Virus record (IMG/VR): IMGVR_UViG_3300044633_000086
Span: 1-24,718 of that record
Origin: a virus
Length of the DNA stretch: 24,718 nucleotides
Direction: 5' to 3' (one strand)
The notes beneath the pieces are model-generated. The model was not told where the DNA came from. It worked only from the letters and a program-made list of their open reading frames with translations, and did no database searches. This document shows positions 7,465-16,169 of this stretch, one piece after another. A program made the position numbers and the translations under genes. The stretch's first letter is position 1; every line of letters begins with the position of its first letter.

Positions 7465-10400
7465 ATGGGTATCTTTGATAGAGTCTTTGGGGAAGAGGAA
7501 GAAGGATATAAGGTTGTTAAATCCCTCTTTCCTACAGACGAGGAAGTAAATCAGGATATAGAAAAGGGTAAGAGGTATAGCCTTACCCTAGCTGAGAGGT
7601 ACGCTAATTCTGCTGGTATTCCAGTAGAAGAAGCTCTTTCTGCTGTTCAGACTGGTAACAGTCAAGCCCTTCTTAATGAGGGAATTAACCCAGATTTTTC
7701 TTCTGTTCTTACTAATGGTTATCAGAATGGCTACACTCCAGAGGAACTTCAGGCTTCTGCCGATAACTATAAAAGAAATATGGAGACTCTGATTAAGGCT
7801 GGAGATAGTAAGGATATTGTAAAGAGAGTCCTTATTGATCCTTTTAGCCCTGACAATAAGAATGTTGAAATTACTCATGCTATTATGCAGGATGAATTTA
7901 ATAAGGCTTCTACTGAAGAGGGGTTCTTTGGTCTTGCTGGTTCTATTATAGGTACTATTGGTCGTGGTATCTTTGTAGACCCAATAGAAAATTTTATGGG
8001 TGTAACAGGTGCATCTGCTTTAGGTTTTCAAGGTAAGTCTAGAACTGGATTTGAGACATACCAAGAAATTCTGAATGAACCTGATGTAGATAAGAAGAGA
8101 CTTCTTGCTAGAAGATCTGCTGCTAAGGCAAGAGAGCAGGGTTTATTTGGAGATAACAGTCTTCTTTATTGGGATTACTATCGGTCTGTCTCGACGGCTG
8201 GTGTAGGTGAGAATGAAGGTCTTTGGCTAACAGCAGATGTTATTGCTGCTATTCCTGTTGGTAAGGTCTTAACAGCAGCAAAGGGAGTTACTACTGTATC
8301 TGGTACTTCAGCTAAACTGGCAAGGGCTACTGATGCTCTTGAAGTTGTAGAGAGTACTGGTGGTAAGGCCGCAGCTAATATGGCTATGGATACCGCTCTG
8401 AATGCTAAAGAGACTAGCGTTAATATTTCTAAGCATTCTGCACCATCGTCTTCTTCGGTGGGAAGTAATGGTATGGGTCCAACTCTGAAGCCTACTCTTC
8501 AGAATGAAGTCGTTAATGATTATGCTGAGACACTTCGCAATCTGTACAAGGGTATCTATACAGAGGATATGCTTGCTACAGCTAAAGCTAACAAGAAGGT
8601 AATTCTTGAAAAGCAGACATCCTTTCATGTTCTTGACATTGCAGAAAAAGATATCGGCTTTGATAACTTTGTTGTAGAGATTACAATGGGAAAGGATACT
8701 GGCTTACCTTTCCTTGAGAAGGCTAGTGCAGAGAAGTTTTCTAAGAGCGTAGGTGGTAAAGTTGAACCGTATGGTTTAAACAACACAGGGAGTGGACCTG
8801 AAGGCTATGTTGTAAAGTTTGAGAGGAACCTTGGTCTACAGGGTCTAGCCTCTGCAACAGACATTGGGGCTCTTAGATCCAACCTCTTTGATATCCTTGC
8901 TTCTCCTGAACTTACATCTTCTCAGGAACTTAATACCATCCTTAAAAGGGGTGTTGGTAAGCTTGGTGCAGTCCAGACAGAGATTGTTAACAAGCATTTT
9001 AATATTATGAGTAAGGTATCGAAAGAAGATACTAACGGAATCAATAGGGTTCTTAGTACTCTTGTTAATGAGAATCCTCTTGATGGTGACTGGTATGATG
9101 TCAATACCTTTAAGGATAAGTTCTACCTTCAGACAGGAAAGAAACCTTCTGAAGAAGTGGTAGAGGGTTATCTTTCTTATTATAAACTTTCTGAGACAGC
9201 TTGGTTGGCAGATGCTGATGACATTCTTAAGAGAAGTACTGGTGGAGATAGAACCCAGTTTATGGGATCTTTTGATGGCAATAGATTCTATAGAATGAAG
9301 GCTCTTGAAAAGGGTGATCTTCCAAGTAATAAAGATTATTCTCAGAAGTTTGTTTTTGATATGGATGCTAATAAGGTTATCCCAAGAACAGAGTTCATGA
9401 AGGGAGACAAAAAGAAGTCTCTCTTCCAGATTGTAGATATTGAAGATGCTCCATTGATAGATGGCAAGCCTGTCTTTTATGCAACTGGTTCTCTAAAGAC
9501 AAGCCGTGGTATTCTGTACAACGATGTGATGCCTAGAGTTGCAGGAGGAAGACGGTCTACCCAGAATATTAATGGGTACCTCGTATCGAATAGGAAGGGT
9601 GTAGATCTTTCTGACAATGAGATTATGTTTACTCCTGCTATTGTTGGTGCTGGGCGTACTGCTAAAGAACTTGAGAAGATGGGAAGAGAAGCTAATGTTC
9701 TTCTTAAGGGTCTTCGTGAGCTTGAGGCTGGGAATATTACAGAGGATATCCTGAACGGTATTATCCGTAGTAATAACGGTTTTAATCCTAACATTGAGAA
9801 TGTTGCAGATCTAAAGATCTTTATTGATAAGTATGGTATCAATCTTTCTGAGGATCTTCAGATTGTAACAAAGGATATGGAACTTCCTAGAGTTGGTGTT
9901 GCTAGATTTGAAGAGTATCGTATGGGTAAGTTTAAGACTTACAACGAACTTTATTCTCTTGGGGCTAGAGATAACTCTGTTATGTATGGCTATGGTGGTG
10001 GTAAGTTTAAGACTGTTGACCCTACTAGGGCTATCGAAAGAGACTTCTCTAAGGGATCTAACTATCTTTCAGAAAGGGAATACTCTGTTAAGGCTCTAGA
10101 AGGTTGGGTAAAGGCTGGTGTTGATAATAACCTTATCTCTAACTGGGATAATATAAAGAGACTTCCAGCAATTCAACAGCTAAAGCAAGCTGAGATTATT
10201 AATACTCCGTCAGGTAGGAAACTCCTTACCGAGAGAAGAGTTATTTCTAATCGTCTATCTGAATCATCTGAGTTTAATAAGATGTGGGATAGACGTATGG
10301 CTTCCTTCGGAGAGTTTATCTTTGATAAGACTGGCATTGATGTAATCGATTATATGTCTGCTAGGCCGGATGTATTCCTTCGTAGTATGGCTTTTAACAT

Positions 10401-11862
10401 GAAGCTTGGTATGTTTAATCCTGACCAGCTTATTGTTCAGGCTAGTTCTGCGCTAAACATCATGGCTATCTCTCCTATGTATGGTTTAAAGGCTGCCTTG
10501 AACTACTCTCCCATGAGAGCAGCAATGATTAATCCTACACCAGAGAACATTAAGACTATCTATAAAAGAGTCTCTGGATTTATTGGGATGACAGAGGAAG
10601 AGTTTACAGAATCTATTACCTATCTTAGAAGGTCTGGTCGTTTTGAAGTAAACCAGAATATCCAAGAACTCTCGGGTTCATACGATATTACTAGGGGTAC
10701 CTTTACAAAAGTTCTTGAACTTGGTAGGACACCCTTTAACGAAGGTGAAAGAATTGGCCGTTTGATGGCACACGATGTAGCCTATCGTGAATTTAAGAAG
10801 ACCTATCCGGGTATTGATACAAGTACAGACGTTGGGTTTAGAGTTATGGATGACTACATAACCGCTAGGTCTGATGCTCTAACAATGAACATGACAAGTT
10901 CAAGTAATGCTTGGTGGCAACAGGGTTTTATGTCTCTCCCTACCCAGTGGCTGGGCTATCAGGCAAAGCTCATGGAGAATCTTTTCTTTGGTCGTAACCT
11001 TTCTGCTGCTGAAAAAGGTAGACTAGCCCTTGGACAGGTTGTCTTCTACGGTGGTGCTGGTATTCCTCTTGGTGGGATGGCTGTTAATGCTTTGACAGAT
11101 AGGACTTCTGAAGGCATCAACCCAGATGCGTATACCTTTTTAAGGTATGGACTTGTTGATCTAGCCTTAAGCAATGCTACAGGTTCAGGTACAGCTTTGT
11201 CTGGGCGTCTTGGTCCCGGAGATGGTCTTATCCAGATTTACGATGGTATTATGGATAAGAATATTGCAGAGGTTATTGGTGGTCCTTCTCTCAGTATTGC
11301 TTGGGATACTGGCTCTAGTGCTATCCAGTTGTTTAGTAGCTTGATCCACGGTGAGTTAACTCTTAGCCAGTATGATGCAACTAAAGTAGCAAGAAATGTT
11401 TCAAGTTTGGATAAGCTTGCTAAGGCTTATTACATTGCTCTACAGGGTGAGTTCATTGACAAGAAGGGTAGAACCCTTGCTGAAGGATTGAATCCTTGGA
11501 ATGCTATGTGGAACACCCTTGGTTTTGGTTCTCAAGAAGTAGAACTTATGTATGACATTCGTCAGAATATGTACGCTGAGAGCCAGATGATTAAGGGTGT
11601 TACAGATCGAACTCAAGAACTTGTTAGACTTGCTAATGACTATATTAGAGAAGGGGATCTAACTAGCGCACAGGATGTAATGAATCAGATTAGTGCTTTA
11701 AAAGCTCCTCTTACGGTAGAACAGAAAAGAAAAGTCTACTACCTTTCTAGAGAAGGGTATAGAACTTTGGGTGAGTCAGCTATTCTTCAAGATAGGAAGA
11801 CAGCACAATCTGGTTTGTCTAGTCAGTACGAAAGACTTGTTAAAGGAAGAGGTCAAGAATAA
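7465..11862 (+). CDS. Giant internal virion protein (T7 gp16-like)
   Basis: 1465 aa, compared with 1318 aa for T7 gp16, and the largest gene in the window. The N-terminal 150 residues are charged and helical. Hydrophobic, glycine-rich stretches follow at about 155-190 (FGLAGSIIGTIGRGIF) and near 255-270 (LTADVIAAIPVGKVLTAAKG), as expected of a protein that threads the envelope on ejection. The C-terminal third carries the pattern usual in gp16-type proteins: PDQLIVQASSALNIM, a segment with FNEGERIGR, and WWQQGFMSLPTQWLGYQAKL. I could not find a lytic transglycosylase signature at the N-terminus, unlike T7 gp16; that activity appears in the separate 362-aa protein downstream. It is preceded by the gp14-like gene and overlaps the next start by one base (TAATG). 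Confidence 0.8.
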   Translation: MGIFDRVFGEEEEGYKVVKSLFPTDEEVNQDIEKGKRYSLTLAERYANSAGIPVEEALSAVQTGNSQALLNEGINPDFSSVLTNGYQNGYTPEELQASADNYKRNMETLIKAGDSKDIVKRVLIDPFSPDNKNVEITHAIMQDEFNKASTEEGFFGLAGSIIGTIGRGIFVDPIENFMGVTGASALGFQGKSRTGFETYQEILNEPDVDKKRLLARRSAAKAREQGLFGDNSLLYWDYYRSVSTAGVGENEGLWLTADVIAAIPVGKVLTAAKGVTTVSGTSAKLARATDALEVVESTGGKAAANMAMDTALNAKETSVNISKHSAPSSSSVGSNGMGPTLKPTLQNEVVNDYAETLRNLYKGIYTEDMLATAKANKKVILEKQTSFHVLDIAEKDIGFDNFVVEITMGKDTGLPFLEKASAEKFSKSVGGKVEPYGLNNTGSGPEGYVVKFERNLGLQGLASATDIGALRSNLFDILASPELTSSQELNTILKRGVGKLGAVQTEIVNKHFNIMSKVSKEDTNGINRVLSTLVNENPLDGDWYDVNTFKDKFYLQTGKKPSEEVVEGYLSYYKLSETAWLADADDILKRSTGGDRTQFMGSFDGNRFYRMKALEKGDLPSNKDYSQKFVFDMDANKVIPRTEFMKGDKKKSLFQIVDIEDAPLIDGKPVFYATGSLKTSRGILYNDVMPRVAGGRRSTQNINGYLVSNRKGVDLSDNEIMFTPAIVGAGRTAKELEKMGREANVLLKGLRELEAGNITEDILNGIIRSNNGFNPNIENVADLKIFIDKYGINLSEDLQIVTKDMELPRVGVARFEEYRMGKFKTYNELYSLGARDNSVMYGYGGGKFKTVDPTRAIERDFSKGSNYLSEREYSVKALEGWVKAGVDNNLISNWDNIKRLPAIQQLKQAEIINTPSGRKLLTERRVISNRLSESSEFNKMWDRRMASFGEFIFDKTGIDVIDYMSARPDVFLRSMAFNMKLGMFNPDQLIVQASSALNIMAISPMYGLKAALNYSPMRAAMINPTPENIKTIYKRVSGFIGMTEEEFTESITYLRRSGRFEVNQNIQELSGSYDITRGTFTKVLELGRTPFNEGERIGRLMAHDVAYREFKKTYPGIDTSTDVGFRVMDDYITARSDALTMNMTSSSNAWWQQGFMSLPTQWLGYQAKLMENLFFGRNLSAAEKGRLALGQVVFYGGAGIPLGGMAVNALTDRTSEGINPDAYTFLRYGLVDLALSNATGSGTALSGRLGPGDGLIQIYDGIMDKNIAEVIGGPSLSIAWDTGSSAIQLFSSLIHGELTLSQYDATKVARNVSSLDKLAKAYYIALQGEFIDKKGRTLAEGLNPWNAMWNTLGFGSQEVELMYDIRQNMYAESQMIKGVTDRTQELVRLANDYIREGDLTSAQDVMNQISALKAPLTVEQKRKVYYLSREGYRTLGESAILQDRKTAQSGLSSQYERLVKGRGQE

Positions 11863-13790
11863 TGGGTATGTTTAATCCAGAAGTTAGAGTTATTGAAGGA
11901 TCGAATGTCGGTACATATAACCCTCCGACAGTTGATTATTCTGGTGTGCTTGGGAATATCGGTGCATCGATTGGTAATGCTCTTAGTGATCTATCAGGAA
12001 AAGGTAGAGGTGGCGGTGGTGGAGGTGAATCTGCTTCTGAAAAGAAGATGGCTGCACTACAGGATTATACGAGAGGCTTGGTAAAGAATCAGTCGATTGA
12101 AAATAGTGCACAAAGAGCTGTTCAAGATAAGTTAGTTTACCTCAATGCAGTTAGAGAATACCCTGATTATGCAAAAGACTTTGAAGAGCTTAGAGCAACC
12201 TTTAATGGTCAGACATACACTGCTTCAGGTACAGACCCAATAGAGCTTGCACAGGGTAATATTAAAACATGGGCTTCTACTGACCCAGAAGGACAAAGAA
12301 TAACTGCTCTTGCTAGGATTAAGTCTGGTGGTGACCCTATTAAGATGGACTCACTTCTTGCGGAGGGTTATTACCAAGATCAGGCTCATAAGGCTTCCAT
12401 GCGTAGAGTAAAGGAAGAGTCGGAAGCTACTGATCTTAGTAAGAAACAGAAAGAGTATGTTATTGAAAAGGAATTTAGACCTTATCTTGCTAAGAAGTAT
12501 GATGCTATGTTCGAACAAGATATGAGTTCTGAAGCAGTTCAGCAAGCTTATTTGTTGGCTGAACAAAATGGAATTGATCCGGGGATTTATCTTATTGATG
12601 CTTTGCAGTCTTCTTACGAGACTAGATTGCAGCAGTTTAACCTTGAGGTTAATACCTATGGCGCAGATCCTACACAACTCAAGGGTGAGGTCTTCCTTCA
12701 GAAGTATACTGCTGCTATCAATACTTTTAAGGCAAATGCAGATGTTCTTTCGAGAGCTATGAAAGGAAAGAATACAGAAGACAGAGCGCGTCTAGCTTCT
12801 CAATTTTTTAAGGGTGATCCAATTGGTCAAGGAATAATTCTTGGACAACCTCAAGCACCAGAAGTTATTATAAAGTGGATGGAGAGTGCTGAGAATTCAT
12901 CCCAGTTAACAAAGGCTATGGAGTACAAAGTAGGTATTGCTGGTAATGGCAGCGCCCCTGAAGTTGCTGGTGTCGTTGATCCTGATATGACTCCGACAGA
13001 TTCTCCAACTGCTATTGGAGATAAGTGGTCTAACTTTGCATCAAGAGAAGAACTTCTTAAGATACAAGCTTCTCCTCCTGAAGTACAGGATTCTATTGTA
13101 ACTCTCGGTACGAAGGATCTTTCTGGATATCGGTTTAATTCTGATCTTCCAGAGAAAGGGAATGGAGTTTATAAGTCTATCGCTTCTCTCTTTATTACAA
13201 CCCTTCCTGATATTGATAAGGATAGAAGCAGCACTAAGTCTTCTGTTGTTTCTCAGCTTCTTTCGGATAGTACCTTTGCAACATTCGAAGAGATTGGTAA
13301 GGGAAATGCTTCACATAAAGCAGATCTTTACAACAAGGCTGCTCAGTACTCTGTTAATACTATCAGGACTGTCGAAGGAATGTTCTCTGTTCAGATGAAG
13401 AACATGGAGACTTATCCCGGTTATCCTCCGTTTATTCTTTCTTCGGATAAGAATGGGATTGTTTCTCTTCAGGTTAATCCAGAAGCTGTTAAGTATGATC
13501 CCAATCTAAAGAAGGCTATGGGTATGTACCGTTACGGTGGAGGTAGGGGACAGGGTGCTATAGAAGTTCCTGCTGCTATCGTAGATCCTCAGGAAATCCT
13601 AGACAATTACACTGCCCTTGTTAGTGTAGGTGGTATGTCCTTCGAGAGAAGTACGGCTAAAGAGATTAGAGATTATGTTAAGACTCTGAACATTATCTCT
13701 CGTCAGTCTAACCGTATTCCGACTGATATCAGAAGTCGTGGGGCTGATCCTCTTCAGATTATCCGCAGTATCACTGTAGCTTCGGAGTAA
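11862..13790 (+). CDS. Internal virion protein (T7 gp15-like)
   Basis: 642 aa (T7 gp15: 747). The N-terminus holds a short motif, TVDYSGVLGNIGASIGNAL (residues 23-41), followed by a flexible Gly-rich linker (GRGGGGGG, about 48-55). The remainder is almost wholly helical and polar, with no enzyme motif, similar to the ejected core proteins that stack into tubes in T7. The same N-terminal motif recurs at the same position in the cell-wall enzyme encoded next, suggesting both dock onto the same partner. The order giant protein then mid-size protein is the reverse of T7 genes 15-16, so the gp15 label is by analogy only. It begins on the overlapping stop-start TAATG of the preceding gene. Confidence 0.65.
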   Translation: MGMFNPEVRVIEGSNVGTYNPPTVDYSGVLGNIGASIGNALSDLSGKGRGGGGGGESASEKKMAALQDYTRGLVKNQSIENSAQRAVQDKLVYLNAVREYPDYAKDFEELRATFNGQTYTASGTDPIELAQGNIKTWASTDPEGQRITALARIKSGGDPIKMDSLLAEGYYQDQAHKASMRRVKEESEATDLSKKQKEYVIEKEFRPYLAKKYDAMFEQDMSSEAVQQAYLLAEQNGIDPGIYLIDALQSSYETRLQQFNLEVNTYGADPTQLKGEVFLQKYTAAINTFKANADVLSRAMKGKNTEDRARLASQFFKGDPIGQGIILGQPQAPEVIIKWMESAENSSQLTKAMEYKVGIAGNGSAPEVAGVVDPDMTPTDSPTAIGDKWSNFASREELLKIQASPPEVQDSIVTLGTKDLSGYRFNSDLPEKGNGVYKSIASLFITTLPDIDKDRSSTKSSVVSQLLSDSTFATFEEIGKGNASHKADLYNKAAQYSVNTIRTVEGMFSVQMKNMETYPGYPPFILSSDKNGIVSLQVNPEAVKYDPNLKKAMGMYRYGGGRGQGAIEVPAAIVDPQEILDNYTALVSVGGMSFERSTAKEIRDYVKTLNIISRQSNRIPTDIRSRGADPLQIIRSITVASE

Positions 13791-13793
13791 ATA

Positions 13794-14882
13794 ATGCCAC
13801 TACTTGCACCAAGAATTGAAGATATATCTACAAATGTTACTGCTGAAAAACCAGCAACTGTAGACTACTCTTCTGTAGGAGCTGCTATTGGAGAAGCATT
13901 TGCAGAAGCTATTAAGTCTACTCAGCAAGAGAGTGTTCCTGTCCCACAAGAAGCAGTAGTTAATAGCACTCAAGAAATTGAAGAGGGCTATACCCCTCCG
14001 TACACTATGGCTAGTTCTAATCTTCCTGTAAACTCTCAGGCTTTGTTAGATGCTATCAGTGCTGCTGAAGGAACTGGTGGAGATTATAACATCATTGTCG
14101 GAGGTCAGAGGTTTGAGTCTTACTCCCAGCATCCTAACGTAGTAGGTTTTGTTTCGAAGGATGGGAAAAAGAGTACTGCCGCTGGTAAGTACCAGATTAC
14201 AAAGCAGACATGGGATGATCTCCAGAAGAAGTACCCTGATCTTACAGACTTCAGCCCAGAGAATCAGGATAAAGCTGCATTCTATCTAGCTACTGATAGG
14301 TATAAGAGGGCATTTAAGGGAAGAGATCTATCTGAAGATCTTGCTGCTGGTAATACACAGTATCTTAGGGCAGCACTTCAAGATACGTGGACTGGTATCC
14401 GCATCTATAAAGACTTTGAAAAGACTTACTCTGGTAATGTAGAAGTTAGATCTTCTGTAATTATGAAGCCTGTTGGGTTTACTAATATTAGATATACCAA
14501 CTCTGGGGCTACTCGTAATAAACCAGTAACTCCTGTCTTGGAAGGAAGATTGGATACGGCTATTAGTAATGTCTTGGGAACAGGATATACAGTCGAGATC
14601 TTCTCTGGTGGTCAGGAAAAGGCAGGGCATGGTCACCGTAGAACAGGGACTATAAGGCACGATGAAGACGAGATGGGTAGAGGTAAAGCCGCTGATGTCT
14701 ACATTATTGATCCTACTGGAAAGAGAGTAACTGATCCAGCAATTCTAAATAGAGTTGGAAATTACTGGGTTCAAAACAATCTAGGTTCTTTTGGTGGCAT
14801 CATGAAGGGTGGCGGTCTTCATCTAGACGAATGGACACAGGATAAACTTTTACCCGGAATGGGTATAACTTGGAGTTATTAA
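13794..14882 (+). CDS. Virion-associated cell-wall hydrolase: lambda-R-type lytic transglycosylase plus M15-like peptidase domain
   Basis: 362 aa. Residues 12-40 repeat the N-terminal motif of the preceding core protein (TVDYSSVGAAIGEAF), followed by a flexible acidic linker to about 78. Residues 80-215 match lambda endolysin R/GH104 transglycosylases: AISAAEGT with the likely catalytic Glu92, DYNIIVGG, SYSQHPN, and STAAGKYQITKQTWDDL. Residues about 250-350 contain HGHRRTGTIRHD, AADVYIIDP and GGLHLDEW, a His/Asp pattern as in zinc peptidases of the M15/DD-peptidase type (candidate ligands in RHD, the Asp of AADV, and HLDEW). The protein could thus cut both glycan and peptide links in peptidoglycan. 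Its position after the core genes and the shared motif suggest it travels in the virion; an endolysin role cannot be excluded. GGAG lies eight bases before the ATG. Confidence 0.8.
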   Translation: MPLLAPRIEDISTNVTAEKPATVDYSSVGAAIGEAFAEAIKSTQQESVPVPQEAVVNSTQEIEEGYTPPYTMASSNLPVNSQALLDAISAAEGTGGDYNIIVGGQRFESYSQHPNVVGFVSKDGKKSTAAGKYQITKQTWDDLQKKYPDLTDFSPENQDKAAFYLATDRYKRAFKGRDLSEDLAAGNTQYLRAALQDTWTGIRIYKDFEKTYSGNVEVRSSVIMKPVGFTNIRYTNSGATRNKPVTPVLEGRLDTAISNVLGTGYTVEIFSGGQEKAGHGHRRTGTIRHDEDEMGRGKAADVYIIDPTGKRVTDPAILNRVGNYWVQNNLGSFGGIMKGGGLHLDEWTQDKLLPGMGITWSY

Positions 14883-14883
14883 T

Positions 14884-15075
14884 ATGCCATTGAATGCTAA
14901 AGGTAAGAAGATCATGGCTTCTCTTAAGAAGCAGTATGGTGACAAGGCAGAGGATGTCTTCTACGCTATGAAGCAGAAGAAGAAGATCTCTGGTGTCGAG
15001 ACTATCGGTAAGGATATGGGCAAAAGACCAACTAAGAAGAAGGCTCCTGTTAAGAAGAAAGCACGGAGGGTCTAA
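14884..15075 (+). CDS. Small lysine-rich phage protein
   Basis: 63 aa, one base after the stop of the wall hydrolase. The first half, beginning MPLNAKGKKIM and running through KKQYGDKAEDVFYAMKQK, is a helical motif that I recognise as recurrent in small proteins of many tailed phages. The second half is a basic tail (RPTKKKAPVKKKARR) resembling a histone or HU-extension tail. Function is not established; nucleic-acid or DNA-end binding is suggested by charge only. Its end contains the ribosome site (GGAGGG) of the next gene and overlaps that start by one base. Confidence 0.8.
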   Translation: MPLNAKGKKIMASLKKQYGDKAEDVFYAMKQKKKISGVETIGKDMGKRPTKKKAPVKKKARRV

Positions 15076-15551
15076 TGTCTACTGTTTATTTTCTTGTGGG
15101 TTTACCCGGATCAGGAAAATCTACATGGGCTTTAAATAATAAAGATTTGTTTAATGCTGTAATAATTTCTACAGATACTTTTATAGAAGAAGAAGCAAGT
15201 AAACAGAATAAAACTTTTGCAGAAGTATACCATAAGACTATTACAAAAGCTTTAGAAAAAGTAGAAATAACTTTTAAGTTGTCTTTAAAGAATAAAAAGA
15301 ATATAATACTAGATCAAACAAATCTTTCTAGAAAGTCTAGACTAGAAAAGTTAAAGCTAGTACCAAAAGATTATGAAAAAGTATGTATATTTTTTATGAC
15401 CCCAAAGGATTTAAAAGAGCGTTTAAAGAATAGAAAAGGTAGAGAGATTAACGATTCTGTAATTAAAAGTATGGAAGCAAATCTTGAGATACCTTTGAAG
15501 AAAGAAGGATGGAATAAGGTTATATTTATTGGAGAAGATAATGGCAATTGA
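15075..15551 (+). CDS. P-loop kinase of the polynucleotide kinase/zeta-like type
   Basis: 158 aa. The Walker A motif GLPGSGKST occupies residues 9-17, and ISTDTF (31-36) resembles the substrate-binding S-x-D motif of polynucleotide kinases. ILDQTN (78-83) is the second strand with Asp80. The C-terminal part has RLKNRKGREI and NDSVIKSMEANLEIP, like the Arg lid and 'VI..M...fE.P' helix of T4 PNK-type kinases. Phosphorylation of a 5'-hydroxyl end, or of another small substrate, is the likely reaction. The gene is visibly more AT-rich than its neighbours and uses AGA for four of five arginines, hinting at separate acquisition. It sits in a run of small basic genes, begins with TAATG coupling, and its last bases carry the ribosome site of the next gene. 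Confidence 0.8.
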   Translation: MSTVYFLVGLPGSGKSTWALNNKDLFNAVIISTDTFIEEEASKQNKTFAEVYHKTITKALEKVEITFKLSLKNKKNIILDQTNLSRKSRLEKLKLVPKDYEKVCIFFMTPKDLKERLKNRKGREINDSVIKSMEANLEIPLKKEGWNKVIFIGEDNGN

Positions 15552-15813
15552 GTATAGGGGTGAGAAGTTCGCTGGTTATAACAAGCCTAAGAAGACACCG
15601 AATGCTGGTAAGTCCCACGCTGTACTAGCTAAGGATGGTAGTCAGGTAAAGCTTATCCGGTTTGGACAGAAGGGTGTCTCTGGTTCACCTAAGAAAGCTG
15701 GAGAGTCTGAGTCCTACAGAAAGCGTAGAGAAAGCTTCAAGGCTAGACATGCGAAGAACATTAGTAAGGGCAAGATGTCTGCTGCTTACTGGGCGGATAA
15801 AGTCAAATGGTAA
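15541..15813 (+). CDS. Small conserved basic phage protein
   Basis: 90 aa from ATG 15541; an in-frame TTG at 15529 is less likely because GGAGAA (15531-15536) is ideally placed for 15541. The sequence contains KSHAVLAKDGSQVKLIRFGQKG, then ESYRKRRESFKARHAKNI and ends KMSAAYWADKVKW. I recognise this as a conserved small phage family (also in some bacteria), with a beta-hairpin-like half and a basic helix, but its function is unknown to me. The start overlaps the end of the kinase gene by 11 bases, and the end overlaps the following 47-aa gene by seven bases, so it is translated from a tight polycistronic arrangement. Confidence 0.8.
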   Translation: MAIEYRGEKFAGYNKPKKTPNAGKSHAVLAKDGSQVKLIRFGQKGVSGSPKKAGESESYRKRRESFKARHAKNISKGKMSAAYWADKVKW

Positions 15814-15950
15814 AGGGATTGTACGCTAACATCCATGCCAAGCGTAAGGCTGGCAAGAAGATGAGGAAGAAGGGTGAGAAAGGCGCACCTACAGATAAAG
15901 CCTTTAAGCAAGCTGCAAAGACGGCTACTAACGTAAGTAAAAAGAAATGA
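15807..15950 (+). CDS. 47-aa basic phage protein
   Basis: ATG 15807 overlaps the end of the preceding gene; the frame closes at TGA 15948-15950. The protein reads MVKGLYANIHAKRKAG, KKMRKKGEKGAPTDKAF and KQAAKTATNVSKKK, about 35 percent Lys plus Arg. The GLYANIHAKRK...GEKGAPT.KAF motif is one I recognise from many small phage proteins, which argues strongly for a real gene despite its size. Function is unknown; the composition suits nucleic-acid binding. Overlaps with both neighbours (seven bases before; ATGA with the next possible start) fit the compact operon. Confidence 0.8.
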   Translation: MVKGLYANIHAKRKAGKKMRKKGEKGAPTDKAFKQAAKTATNVSKKK

Positions 15951-15991
15951 TGAAAACAAGTAACACTACAGATTTAAGAAGGAGTTCTATT

Positions 15992-16168
15992 ATGCCGGGT
16001 AAGGGTCAACTGTACAAGAAGTCCATGAAGCATGGCGGTAAGGAAGAGATGTCCGAGATGAAGGGCGGTAAGTACCGTGGTGGTAAGAAGGAAGAGATGG
16101 CTGAGATGAAGGCCATGAAGAAGAAGAAGCCAGCAAAGAAAGCTGCTAAGAAGAAGAAGGGTAAGTAA
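15992..16168 (+). CDS. 58-aa lysine/glycine/methionine-rich protein
   Basis: An ATG at 15947 is in frame, overlapping the previous stop, but the start at 15992 has an excellent Shine-Dalgarno, AAGAAGGAG (15976-15984), seven bases upstream, so the shorter form is chosen. The protein contains two copies of a K-E-E-M-x-E-M-K motif (residues 17-24 and 33-40) and ends in an Ala/Lys tail of histone H1 type. Small-residue and Lys-rich composition gives a strongly positive, probably disordered protein. No family is recognised. Position among other basic proteins suggests a shared role such as DNA condensation, which is inference. Confidence 0.75.
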   Translation: MPGKGQLYKKSMKHGGKEEMSEMKGGKYRGGKKEEMAEMKAMKKKKPAKKAAKKKKGK

Positions 16169-16169
16169 G

